Shown: one piece after another, positions 1-6,558 of the stretch
How the letters are laid out: the number at the start of each line of letters is the position of its first letter
Position numbering within the stretch: position 1 is the stretch's first letter
DNA from: Symbiobacteriaceae bacterium
GTDB taxonomy: Bacteria > Bacillota_E > Symbiobacteriia > Symbiobacteriales > Symbiobacteriaceae
NCBI GenBank assembly: GCA_027356675.1
Contig: DAHVXO010000201.1
Coordinates: forward strand, 1 to 8,654
Length of the DNA stretch: 8,654 nucleotides
Reading direction: 5' to 3'
Notes under the pieces: model-generated
Seen by the model: the letters and a program-made list of their open reading frames with translations, nothing else
Told to the model about the DNA's origin: nothing
The model's database searches: none
Made by a program: the position numbers and the translations under genes

Positions 1-545
1 CCCAGCAGCGAGGCGGTCTCCGGATTTTCGGAGACCGCCCGTACGGCCCGCCCGAGCGAGGTGCGCGAGAGGGTCCACTGCAGCAGGAGCATCAGGGTGA
101 TGGAGACGGCAAGCACCACGATCTGGGCCGTGGTCACTTGCACTGGCCCCAGCCGGATCACGCCGTCCCCCAGGGGCACGCGGAAAGAGAGCGGCTCGCC
201 GCCCACGGTCCGGACCATGACGTTCTGGAGCACCATGCCCAGGCCGATCGTGCTGATCAAGGGCGCCAGGTTGGTCACGCCCTTGCGCCGCAGGGCGCGC
301 AGGGCTGTGAACTCCAGAACCGCCCCGGCGAGGGCCGCACCGGCCATACCGCCAAGCAAGGCTGGGACCAGGCCCCAGCCGAACTTGGTGACCAGCGCAT
401 ACCCGGCCATCGCACCGAGCATGAAGACCTCGCCATGGGCCATGTTGATGATCTCAAGCACGCCGAAGATCAGGGTGTATCCGAGGGCGACCAGTGCATA
501 GGTGCCGCCCTGCGTGATACCGTTGAGCACTTGCTGTACAAACAC
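1..545 (-). CDS. livH: Branched-chain amino acid/amide ABC transporter permease, LivH family (3' end off the left edge)
   Basis: Inner-membrane permease subunit of a HAAT-type ABC importer, which forms the channel with a LivM-type partner. About 181 codons are visible, and the family usually has about 290 residues. The N-terminus begins FVQQVLNGITQGGTYALVALG, followed by the family signature IINMAHGEVFMLGA (residues 32-45) and several hydrophobic helices. The segment SRTSLGRAVRAVSENPETAS (160-179) is the conserved cytoplasmic loop that contacts the ATPase. The start is a GTG at 545-543, chosen because it has a purine-rich AGGGGG-type RBS just upstream and because the protein then begins exactly where LivH proteins do. 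It follows the substrate-binding protein gene on the same strand, with 54 nt between them containing a hairpin. The remaining subunits (LivM, LivG, LivF) would lie left of the window. The substrate is not readable from sequence; context suggests an amide, urea-like or amino-acid product of pyrimidine breakdown. Confidence 0.93.
   Translation of the reverse strand, partial: MFVQQVLNGITQGGTYALVALGYTLIFGVLEIINMAHGEVFMLGAMAGYALVTKFGWGLVPALLGGMAGAALAGAVLEFTALRALRRKGVTNLAPLISTIGLGMVLQNVMVRTVGGEPLSFRVPLGDGVIRLGPVQVTTAQIVVLAVSITLMLLLQWTLSRTSLGRAVRAVSENPETASLL
12..39. repeat. 11-bp perfect inverted repeat inside the livH coding region
   Basis: Arm GGCGGTCTCCG (12-22) and its exact complement CGGAGACCGCC (29-39) flank a 6-nt loop. 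It sits within the codons for the AVSENPETA loop of the permease. The protein motif explains part of the sequence but not the perfect pairing. It may be chance, or a structure in the mRNA. Confidence 0.6.
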
Positions 546-570
546 GAGCCCCTGCCCCCTGTGGTGGAAA

Positions 571-593
571 GTGCGGGGGCTGGGCCCCCGCAC
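571..593 (-). terminator. Hairpin between livK and livH (attenuator or mRNA-stabilising stem-loop)
   Basis: GTGCGGGGGC (571-580) pairs perfectly with GCCCCCGCAC (584-593) around a 3-nt loop. In the direction of transcription (minus) it starts 6 nt after the livK stop codon and is followed by only TTTCC, a weak U-tract. A GC-rich stem directly behind the binding-protein gene, with the permease start 25 nt further on, fits partial termination or 3'-end protection that lets the binding protein outnumber the permease. The structure is seen directly; the function is inferred from the general pattern in binding-protein-dependent operons. Confidence 0.72.
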
Positions 594-599
594 GCCCTG

Positions 600-1793
600 T
601 TACTTTAGTTCGGTATACTTGCCGTCCTTGATCTGCAGTACGTACGGGATCATATCCGGGTTGCGGTTGGCGTCGAAGGAGAACTTGCCGGTCACGCCTT
701 CGTAGTTCTTGATGCTGGCCAAGGCGTCGCGCACCTTGTCCCGGTTTGTGGAGGCGGCCTTCTTGAGGGCTTCGGCGACCAGGAAGGTACCGTCGTATGC
801 TTGGGCGGCGAACTGGTCGGGGCCCTTGCCGTTCATCTTGGCGGTGTAGTCGGCGACGAATTTCTTGACCTTGGGATCATCGCGGCCGGGGAACCACGGG
901 GAGCCCACGACAGCGCCGTTGGCCGCTTCCTTGGCCACATCGGCCAGGGCGGGGGAGTTGAAGCCGTTGCCGCCGATGAACGGACCCTTGAAGCCGGCCT
1001 TGCGGGCCTGGACCATCACGAGCGCCGCTTCCTGGTAAAGGCTCGAGATCACGATGGCGTCGGGCTTGGCGGCCATAATCTTGGTGATTTGAGCGCCGAA
1101 CTCGGTGTCCTTGGTATTAAAGGAGGCTTCGGAGACGATCTCGACCTTGTTCTTGCCAAGCTCGGTCTTGAACGTGTCGTAGCCGGACTTGGAGAAGTCG
1201 TCGTTGGCGGCCCACATGACGCCGACCTTCTTCAGGCTGAACTTCTCCACCGCCCGCTTGACGGTGTGCGGCAGCACGCTCGCCTCGGGCATGGAGTTGC
1301 GGAAGACAAAGTTACCGAGGTCGGTGATGCCAGCCGCCGTGGTGGAGATGCCCAGGATCGGCACGCCGCTCTGCTGGGCCACGGGTCCGGCGCCGAACAT
1401 CTCGCCCGAGAGTGTCGGGCCGATGATCATGGTAACCTCATCCTTGTCGATCAGCTTGCGGACGGCGCTGATGGCCTGGTCCTTGTTGCCCTGGCTGTCT
1501 TCGAAAATGACCTCAAGCGGAGCGCCGTTGATGCCGCCGGCCTTGTTGATGTCGGCGACTGCCAGCTCAACGCCCGCCTTCTGGGCGATGCCGTAACCGG
1601 AATTGCCGCCGGTCAGAATGAAGACGGCGCCCACCTTGATCGGCTTCTTGGCCTCGGCCTTGGGTGCCTCCGCCTTGGGCGCTTCGGCCGCAGGCTTGGT
1701 CTCCTTGGTACCGCCACATCCGAACAAGAGGCTGGCACTGAACAGGAGCATGAGGACTGAGACTCCGTACCGCAGGATGGACCGCTTGGACAC
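600..1793 (-). CDS. livK: ABC transporter substrate-binding lipoprotein, LivK/Peripla_BP_6 type
   Basis: Extracytoplasmic solute receptor (397 aa) feeding the LivH-type permease that follows it. Residues 1-26 are a lipoprotein signal peptide: SKR n-region, a hydrophobic stretch, then a lipobox LLFGC with lipidated Cys26. Residues 27-50 are a flexible Ala/Pro/Lys/Glu tether containing an APKAE repeat. From about residue 51 (IKVGAVFILTGG) runs the type I periplasmic-binding fold, with family landmarks AVADINKAGGINGAPLEVI, MIIGPTLSGE and AAQAYDGTFLVAEAL. The GTG start is supported by GGAGG at 1804-1808, 10 nt upstream, and by the well-formed signal peptide it creates. A tethered lipoprotein fits a Gram-positive host. 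The ligand is unknown: the family binds branched-chain amino acids, urea or short amides. Its position next to pyrimidine-catabolic genes makes a pathway intermediate such as a carbamoyl or beta-amino acid possible, but this is inference. Confidence 0.93.
   Translation of the reverse strand: MSKRSILRYGVSVLMLLFSASLLFGCGGTKETKPAAEAPKAEAPKAEAKKPIKVGAVFILTGGNSGYGIAQKAGVELAVADINKAGGINGAPLEVIFEDSQGNKDQAISAVRKLIDKDEVTMIIGPTLSGEMFGAGPVAQQSGVPILGISTTAAGITDLGNFVFRNSMPEASVLPHTVKRAVEKFSLKKVGVMWAANDDFSKSGYDTFKTELGKNKVEIVSEASFNTKDTEFGAQITKIMAAKPDAIVISSLYQEAALVMVQARKAGFKGPFIGGNGFNSPALADVAKEAANGAVVGSPWFPGRDDPKVKKFVADYTAKMNGKGPDQFAAQAYDGTFLVAEALKKAASTNRDKVRDALASIKNYEGVTGKFSFDANRNPDMIPYVLQIKDGKYTELK
1651..1695 (-). 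repeat. 15-nt tandem repeat encoding the APKAE tether of the lipoprotein
   Basis: Two near-identical 15-nt units (1651-1665 and 1666-1680) and a more diverged third (1681-1695) encode the repeated Ala-Pro-Lys-Ala-Glu linker just after the lipidated cysteine. Such tethers hold the binding domain away from the membrane and are expected to vary in repeat number between strains. Confidence 0.7.
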
Positions 1794-1825
1794 TGTGGCT
1801 CCCCCTCCGCTATAATTGGCGCTCG

Positions 1826-1900
1826 ACCGTAAACCCTAACCCAATACTGCGTCAACTGGCCAAATCCCTTGTCCCATATACATATAATTATCATGATTGG
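1826..1900 (-). promoter_or_regulatory. AT-rich leader and weak candidate promoter for livK
   Basis: The 222-nt gap between the aminotransferase and livK holds no gene. Its middle (about 1875-1950) is strikingly AT-rich against the GC-rich background. On the minus strand a TTGACG box at 1855-1850 could be a -35 element downstream of the AT-rich block, which could act like an UP element. The matching -10 (around 1826-1833, TTTACGGT) is poor. The terminator upstream implies that livK needs its own promoter, but I cannot fix its position with confidence. Confidence 0.3.
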
Positions 1901-1960
1901 TTGGATTGGGGAAGGGCATATTTGTCCTCAATGATTGTTAATTCGTGTGGGCCTTTCTGG

Positions 1961-1993
1961 CAAAGAGCCCGGCATCATGGCGATGCCGGGCTC
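1961..1993 (-). terminator. Intrinsic terminator of the pucR-aminotransferase unit
   Basis: A 12-bp perfect stem, GAGCCCGGCATC (1965-1976) and GATGCCGGGCTC (1982-1993), encloses a 5-nt loop. It lies about 20 nt beyond the aminotransferase stop codon and is followed in the minus direction by TTTGCC. The U-tract is short, but the stem's strength and position make termination the simplest reading. It separates the regulator/aminotransferase unit from the transporter genes. Confidence 0.78.
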
Positions 1994-2015
1994 CAAACTG
2001 TATGCGGGCGGATTG

Positions 2016-3308
2016 TCAGGCGGTCACACCGGTCAGAACCTCCGCCAGCGACTCGTCGATAATCCGGAGCGCCGTCTCGGCGTCGGCCCGACTGATGTTG
2101 AGGTGCGGCGTGATCCGGATCACGTTGCCATAGAGGCCGCCCTTGCCGATCAGGAGGCCCTTCTCCTTCGTCTTCTCCATAAGCTTGACCGCCACGTCAG
2201 GGGCCGGCTTCTTCTGCTCGTGCACGAATTCCAGACCCAGCATCAGCCCCATGCCCCGGACTTCACCCAGGGCGGGGTACTTCTCCTGCATGCCCAGGAA
2301 ACCGTCCTTGAGTAGCTTGCCGATCACGGTGGCGTTCTCCACCAGGCCCTCGCCTTCGATCACATCGATGACGCCCAGGGCAGCGGTCGTGGAGACCGGG
2401 TTGCCGCCAAAGGTGGAGATGTGGGCGCCGCGGTGGGCGTCGGCGACCTCGGGCGTGGCAATGGTCCAGCCAATCGGGAGGCCGTTGGCCAGACCCTTGG
2501 CGCTGGTCATGATCTCCGGCTCTACGCCCCAGTGCTCGATGCCGAACATGTACTTGCCCGTGCGGCCCCAGCCGGACTGGACCTCATCGCAGATGAAGAC
2601 GCCGCCGTACCGGCGCACAATCCCGACCAGCTCCTGGAAGTACTCGGGCGGCGGGGTGATGAAGCCGCCCACGCCCTGAATGGGTTCTGCCAGGACGGCG
2701 GCCACCTGTCCCGAGGTGGTGGTCTGAATCAGCTCTTCGACATCGGTCGCACACCGCAGCTCGCAGCCCGGGTATGTCAGACCAAAGGGGCAGCGGTAGC
2801 AATAGGCGTTATGGGCGTGCCGGATGTAAGTCGGTCCGGGGTTGATGCGGTAGTTGGCGTGTGCGGTGAGCGCTTGGGCCGTCTGCGAGCGCCCGCTGTA
2901 CCCGTGCCGCAGGGCAATCACTTCCTGGCGGCCGGTGTAGAGCTGTGCCAGCTGGATGGCGGTCTCGTTGGCCTCGCTGCCGCTGTTGGTGAAGAACGAC
3001 TTCTGGAGCTTGCCTGGGGCCAACTGGGCCAGCTTTTCCGCCAGTTCCACCTGCGGAACATTGGGGTAGAGCGTGGAGATGTGCTGGAGCGTGTCAATCT
3101 GGGCGTGCACCCGGGCGTTGACCTTGGGATTGCAATGGCCGACACTGACGGTGAGAATGCCGCCGAAGATGTCCAGATACTGGCGCCCTTCCGTGTCCCA
3201 GACATACTGGCCCTCGCCCCGGACGATGGGCAGCGGCTCCTTGTAATAGGTCGCTACCGTCGGGATCAGGTACTCCTTCTGTTTCTGGATAATCTCATGC
3301 TTGTCCAT
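2016..3308 (-). CDS. Class III PLP-dependent aminotransferase, probably beta-alanine or alanine-glyoxylate type
   Basis: Cytosolic omega-aminotransferase (430 aa), expected to move an amino group from an omega- or beta-amino acid to a keto acid such as pyruvate or glyoxylate. Fold-type I class III landmarks are present in order: GRQYLDIFGGI (41-51), the phosphate-binding FFTNSGSEANETA (105-117), DEVQSGWGRTGK with the PLP-ring Asp241, and TSAKGLANGLPIG with Lys271 forming the internal aldimine. HISTFGGNPVS (296-306) completes the active site. The ATG at 3308 was preferred to the GTG at 3338 because GGAGGG at 3322-3317 sits 8 nt ahead of it. A Cys-rich loop (Cys170, 173, 182, 186) is notable. 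The gene lies 61 nt downstream of pucR on the same strand, so cotranscription is likely. In a reductive pyrimidine locus the natural job is beta-alanine (or beta-aminoisobutyrate) to malonate (or methylmalonate) semialdehyde. Substrate is inferred from context; GABA or other omega-amino acids cannot be excluded. Confidence 0.93.
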   Translation of the reverse strand: MDKHEIIQKQKEYLIPTVATYYKEPLPIVRGEGQYVWDTEGRQYLDIFGGILTVSVGHCNPKVNARVHAQIDTLQHISTLYPNVPQVELAEKLAQLAPGKLQKSFFTNSGSEANETAIQLAQLYTGRQEVIALRHGYSGRSQTAQALTAHANYRINPGPTYIRHAHNAYCYRCPFGLTYPGCELRCATDVEELIQTTTSGQVAAVLAEPIQGVGGFITPPPEYFQELVGIVRRYGGVFICDEVQSGWGRTGKYMFGIEHWGVEPEIMTSAKGLANGLPIGWTIATPEVADAHRGAHISTFGGNPVSTTAALGVIDVIEGEGLVENATVIGKLLKDGFLGMQEKYPALGEVRGMGLMLGLEFVHEQKKPAPDVAVKLMEKTKEKGLLIGKGGLYGNVIRITPHLNISRADAETALRIIDESLAEVLTGVTA

Positions 3309-3364
3309 TACGATCACCCTCCGACACCATGCTACCACTGCGCGGTCTGCACGCAGAATACACA

Positions 3365-3390
3365 GTATGTCAGTTCGAAGTATGACAGTT
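3365..3390. repeat. 11-bp direct repeat straddling the pucR stop codon
   Basis: GTATGTCAGTT (3365-3375) recurs as GTATGACAGTT (3380-3390), with 10 of 11 bases identical and 4 nt between copies. The pair also forms a TGTCA-N10-TGACA inverted arrangement (3368-3387). It covers the last pucR codons and stop, about 57-80 nt upstream of the aminotransferase start, which is a plausible operator position. No regulator can be assigned. Confidence 0.5.
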
Positions 3391-4845
3391 TGTAAGGTAC
3401 AGGGAGGCTCGGACTGCCAGCGCCAGAGCGAGCCGCCCTTCCGGGTCGTCCAGGCGGCGCCCGGTCAGTTCGTGGAGCCGTTCGAGCCGCTTGTAAAGCG
3501 TCTGGCGGGTCAGGACAAGCCGGCGGGCTGTCTCCGCCATGTTGTAGTCGGCGTCGATCAGGACCCGGAGTGTCTCAAAGAGCGGCGCACCCTTGTGGAC
3601 CAGCACGGCGCCCAGTTCGTCCTGCACCAGCGAGTGCAGGGCGTCGGTCGGTGCGGTGGCCAGGAGCCGGTACGGTCCCATCTCGCGGAAGAATCGCACC
3701 ATGCCCTGCCGGGGAATAATCGCCTGCAGCCGCTCCACCGCCTGCGCCTCCGCAAAGGCCGCGGGGATCGAGTCAAGGTGGGTGTAGATGCCGCTGACGG
3801 AAAGCCGCAGCCCGGACTGGGCATGCAAGCGCCTGATGGCCTCCTCCAGCCCCGACGGCTGCGCCGCCACTGCCAGGACCCGGCGCCCGCTGACCAGCCA
3901 ACCAGCCGGCACTGCCCGAAGGGGCTCCGAAGCCAGAATGACCGCCATGGGGCGAGTTCCCACCTCGATGCCCAGGGCCTGGGCCCTCCGTTGCGCCTCC
4001 ACCGGGGGCAGGGCCCCCATGATCATCTCCTCCAGAAGGTCGCCGCCTATCACCCGGCGGGCGTGCTCGGCCGTCTTTAGCCTGATCAGTTCCACCGCAA
4101 CCGCTTCCGCGGCCCGCTCCATGATGATTGGCGTCATCTCGTTGATGGGGCGCTGCTCCAGGAGACACAGTTCGCCCCAGAGTTCGTCCATCAGGCGGAT
4201 GGGCACGCGATGCACCGGCCATTCTCGGCCCCGGAGCGCCAGCCGGTCAGCGCTGGATCGGACCGCCAGGGCTACGCTGACGGGCTGTGGCGGGTAAGAA
4301 TAGAAGGGACCGTTCTCCTCACGGGCGATGTACAGAACCGGGTTCATCACCGTCTTGTGCAGCGATTTGAGCAGGGCCGGCACCCCTTCCTGCCGCAGCA
4401 AAATCCCCATGAATGCATCGGCCGTCTGCAGGGCTCGCTGTACATGCACGTACTGGCGGTTGACGATCAGGGAGTAGACAGTCTCCGTGACCTCGATGAA
4501 GTGCATCTCCCGTGTGACCGCAATCACGGGCAAGCCGGCGCGGTCGGCCTCTTCCGCCACCGCCGCCGGCACCTCCCGCAAGGCGCGCCCAAGCTCAAAG
4601 ATCAGCGCGGCACAGGGCACCGCCGCCAGTTCCTGCACGAACCGCCGGAGCACGCTCTCCGGCTGATCCTTCAGGAAGATGCCGTGGGTGAGCAGCAACT
4701 CTGACCCTTTCAGGAAACGGGACACATCGATGATCTCAGTAATGTGCACCCACCGGACCTGATTCTTGAGTCCGGACCGCCCGGCCACGACGATTGCGGA
4801 CTGAAAGAACGGAAGGGCCAGGACCTCTTGCACGGTGACGGACAT
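3370..4845 (-). CDS. pucR: PucR-family transcriptional regulator (PucR domain plus C-terminal HTH)
   Basis: Cytoplasmic DNA-binding regulator (491 aa), named for its architecture rather than proven orthology to Bacillus PucR. The N-terminal PucR domain (about residues 6-125) carries the hallmark VRWVHITEIIDVSRFLKGSE followed by LLLTHGIFL. A GGDEF-like middle region spans roughly 290-400. The C-terminal HTH_30 domain (about 423-485) contains DADYNMAETARRLVLTRQTL and YKRLERLHELTG. The ATG start has a GGGGAGG RBS ending about 7 nt upstream. It is transcribed away from the dihydropyrimidinase gene and is followed by the aminotransferase, an arrangement typical of a local pathway regulator. Characterised PucR proteins control purine catabolism, usually as activators responding to a pathway metabolite. 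Here the natural inducer would be a pyrimidine or hydantoin derivative, which is inference. The gene symbol is used loosely. Confidence 0.92.
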   Translation of the reverse strand: MSVTVQEVLALPFFQSAIVVAGRSGLKNQVRWVHITEIIDVSRFLKGSELLLTHGIFLKDQPESVLRRFVQELAAVPCAALIFELGRALREVPAAVAEEADRAGLPVIAVTREMHFIEVTETVYSLIVNRQYVHVQRALQTADAFMGILLRQEGVPALLKSLHKTVMNPVLYIAREENGPFYSYPPQPVSVALAVRSSADRLALRGREWPVHRVPIRLMDELWGELCLLEQRPINEMTPIIMERAAEAVAVELIRLKTAEHARRVIGGDLLEEMIMGALPPVEAQRRAQALGIEVGTRPMAVILASEPLRAVPAGWLVSGRRVLAVAAQPSGLEEAIRRLHAQSGLRLSVSGIYTHLDSIPAAFAEAQAVERLQAIIPRQGMVRFFREMGPYRLLATAPTDALHSLVQDELGAVLVHKGAPLFETLRVLIDADYNMAETARRLVLTRQTLYKRLERLHELTGRRLDDPEGRLALALAVRASLYLTNCHTSN

Positions 4846-4897
4846 CAGCGCTTCCTCCCCCGACTGGGAACATCAGGGCACGTCATACGCGGTGGCT

Positions 4898-4919
4898 GTG
4901 CGAGTCGCTCTGCGACACA
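4898..4919. promoter_or_regulatory. Inverted repeat in the divergent control region (candidate operator)
   Basis: GTCGC (4904-4908) and GCGAC (4912-4916) form a perfect inverted repeat with a 3-nt centre. Outer TGT (4898-4900) and ACA (4917-4919) extend it if four bases are left unpaired. It sits between the regulator gene and the dihydropyrimidinase gene, where a regulator binding site is expected. Whether PucR binds here cannot be told from sequence. Confidence 0.35.
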
Positions 4920-4948
4920 TGTCCCGGGCCCTGGTGTCATTCTGTCAA
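4920..4948 (-). promoter_or_regulatory. Candidate pucR promoter with a consensus -35 and weak -10
   Basis: On the minus strand a perfect TTGACA lies at 4948-4943. The hexamer 17 nt downstream (GGGACA, 4925-4920) is a poor -10. The -35 overlaps a TGTCATTCTGTCA tandem half-site arrangement (4935-4947). A good -35 with a weak -10 is compatible with regulation, but the assignment is tentative. Confidence 0.3.
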
Positions 4949-4971
4949 AGCGTGAGTTGGCGAATTGTCCG

Positions 4972-5001
4972 TTACATGCGTTGGGATCTGCATGGTATAA
5001 G
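4972..5001 (+). promoter_or_regulatory. Candidate promoter of the dihydropyrimidinase operon
   Basis: TATAAG at 4996-5001 matches five of six -10 consensus bases and is preceded by TG one base upstream, giving an extended -10. The -35 (TTACAT, 4972-4977, 18-nt spacer) is weak, as expected for an activator-dependent or extended -10 promoter. An alternative pairing is TTGGGA (4981-4986) with GACAAT (5004-5009) at 17 nt. Either leaves a leader of roughly 70-80 nt before the ATG at 5088. Confidence 0.5.
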
Positions 5002-5087
5002 TGAGACAATTAGTATTCGTGCACATGTTTCTCCGTTGCTGCAATCATGGACGCACCAGCCGTTATTGGGCAGAGGGAGTGAAGGGT

Positions 5088-6497
5088 ATGGCTGAAGCGA
5101 AGCGGGTTCTGATTCGTGGGGGAACCATGGTGACCGCCGCAGACGTCACCCGGGCGGACATCCTCGTGGAGGGCGAGCAGGTGGTCGCGGTTGGGACGAA
5201 TCTGGGCAGTGCCGGTGCTGAGGTGGTGGAGGCGGGCGGAAAGCTGATCTTTCCGGGGGGCATCGACCCCCACACCCACCTGGACATGCCGTTCGGTGGG
5301 ACTGTGACGGCGGACGACTTCCTTACCGGCACCATCGCGGCCGCCGCGGGCGGCACCACCACCATCGTGGACTTCGCCTTGCAGAGCCGGGGCGACAGCC
5401 TTCGCAATGGGCTGGCCACCTGGCACGCCAAGGCCGAAGGGAAGGCCGTCATCGACTACGGCTTTCACATTGCCGTCAACGATCTGAATGATCAGGTCCT
5501 GGGCGAACTGGCAGACGTGGTCAGAGACGAGGGCGTCACCTCATTCAAGCTGTTCCAGGCATACAAAGGCATTCTACAGGTCGACGATGCCACCATCCTG
5601 CGTACCATGCAGCGGGCACGGCAGGTCGGCGCCCTGGTGATGGCACACTGCGAAAATGGCGATGTGATTCAGGTCCTGGTAGAGCAGGCGCTGGCGGCAG
5701 GCCAGACCGACCCCATCTATCACGCCCTGACCCGGCCGCCCGAGATTGAGGGCGAGGCAACCAACCGTCTCCTTGTCCTGGCCCGCATTGCCGGTTCGGC
5801 GGTCTACGTCGTGCATCTGACCTGCCAGCAGGCACTGACCGCGGTGTCGGCCGCCCGCGCCGCCGGTCAGACTGTCTTCGCCGAGACCTGCCCGCAGTAC
5901 CTGGTGTTGGATGTTGATTCCATCCGCAAGCCTGACTTCGAGGGCGCCAAGTACGTCTGGTCACCGCCGCTGCGGGAGAAGTGGCATCAGGACCACCTGT
6001 GGGCCGGGCTGAAGTCGGGTTCCCTGCAGACGCTGGGCTCCGACATGTGCTCCTTCAACTTCGCCGGTCAGAAAGAACTGGGCCTGGGCAACTTCGCCAA
6101 GATCCCAAACGGGGGGCCTTCGATTGAAGACCGGATGAGCATACTTTATCATTTTGGCGTCGTGGAAGGGCGGCTGTCGCTCAATGAGTTCGTGGCCGCC
6201 ACATCCACTTCGGCGGCCCGGTTGTTCGGCCTCTTCCCACGCAAGGGAACCATCGCTCCCGGGGCCGACGCCGACCTGGTCATCTGGGATCCGGAGGCGG
6301 AGCGGACCCTGTCGGCCCGGAGCCACCATATGAACGTCGACTACAATCCCTTCGAGGGGATTCGGGTCAAGGGAGCGCCCGTGCGCGTAATCAGCCGCGG
6401 CGAGACTGTGGTGGCGGACGGACAGTTCGTAGGCAAGGCGGGTCGCGGCCGGTTCATCAAGCGGGCCCCGTTCGACCACGAGCGGCCCCCACGGTAG
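5088..6497 (+). CDS. hydA: Dihydropyrimidinase / D-hydantoinase
   Basis: Cytosolic cyclic-amide hydrolase (469 aa, normal family length) that opens 5,6-dihydrouracil/dihydrothymine, or 5-substituted hydantoins, to N-carbamoyl amino acids. Amidohydrolase-fold, binuclear-metal features are intact: GGIDPHTHLDMPFGG with His62 and His64, TSFKLFQAYKG with the presumed carboxylated Lys154 and catalytic Tyr159, MAHCEN with His187, VVHLT with His243, and LGSDMCSF with metal-ligand Asp319. PNGGPSIEDRM (340-350) is the substrate-binding loop. One oddity is Met320, where I expect His or Gln in the usual GSDHC motif. The ATG at 5088 was chosen over the GTG at 5001 because AGGGAG lies 8 nt upstream at 5074-5079 and the family sequence starts here (KRVLIRGGTMV). 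It is the first gene of a plus-strand operon, followed after 61 nt by a beta-ureidopropionase remnant, which favours the pyrimidine pathway. Whether the true substrate is dihydropyrimidine or hydantoin cannot be decided from sequence. The symbol is the general one for the family. Confidence 0.94.
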   Translation: MAEAKRVLIRGGTMVTAADVTRADILVEGEQVVAVGTNLGSAGAEVVEAGGKLIFPGGIDPHTHLDMPFGGTVTADDFLTGTIAAAAGGTTTIVDFALQSRGDSLRNGLATWHAKAEGKAVIDYGFHIAVNDLNDQVLGELADVVRDEGVTSFKLFQAYKGILQVDDATILRTMQRARQVGALVMAHCENGDVIQVLVEQALAAGQTDPIYHALTRPPEIEGEATNRLLVLARIAGSAVYVVHLTCQQALTAVSAARAAGQTVFAETCPQYLVLDVDSIRKPDFEGAKYVWSPPLREKWHQDHLWAGLKSGSLQTLGSDMCSFNFAGQKELGLGNFAKIPNGGPSIEDRMSILYHFGVVEGRLSLNEFVAATSTSAARLFGLFPRKGTIAPGADADLVIWDPEAERTLSARSHHMNVDYNPFEGIRVKGAPVRVISRGETVVADGQFVGKAGRGRFIKRAPFDHERPPR

Positions 6498-6558
6498 CAG
6501 GGCCGGCGACCGGGCTGTATTTCCGCGCAAACACGCATGGCAGGAGGCAGAGAGTACC

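Noticed and set aside
801..1760. Long plus-strand open frame of 319 codons opposite livK
   Set aside because: It is exactly antisense to a gene with clear family motifs. Its composition (Gly, Asp, Leu, His, Val rich) is what GC-rich codon bias produces on the opposite strand, and it has no recognisable domain.
1811..1816. Perfect TATAAT on the plus strand
   Set aside because: It lies just ahead of the minus-strand livK start, no -35 stands at the proper distance, and no plus-strand gene follows it.
2421..3395. Long plus-strand open frame of 324 codons opposite the aminotransferase
   Set aside because: It is a shadow of the aminotransferase, with no plausible RBS or domain, and it crosses the gene boundary.
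5001..5087. 29-residue N-terminal extension of the dihydropyrimidinase from a GTG
   Set aside because: The GTG overlaps the candidate -10, has no RBS, and adds residues that do not resemble the family. The ATG at 5088 has an RBS and the expected N-terminus.
6498..6558. Search for the missing N-terminal half of the beta-ureidopropionase directly upstream
   Set aside because: Only 61 nt separate it from the dihydropyrimidinase stop, and no frame there resembles nitrilase sequence, so a simple frameshift cannot explain the short gene.
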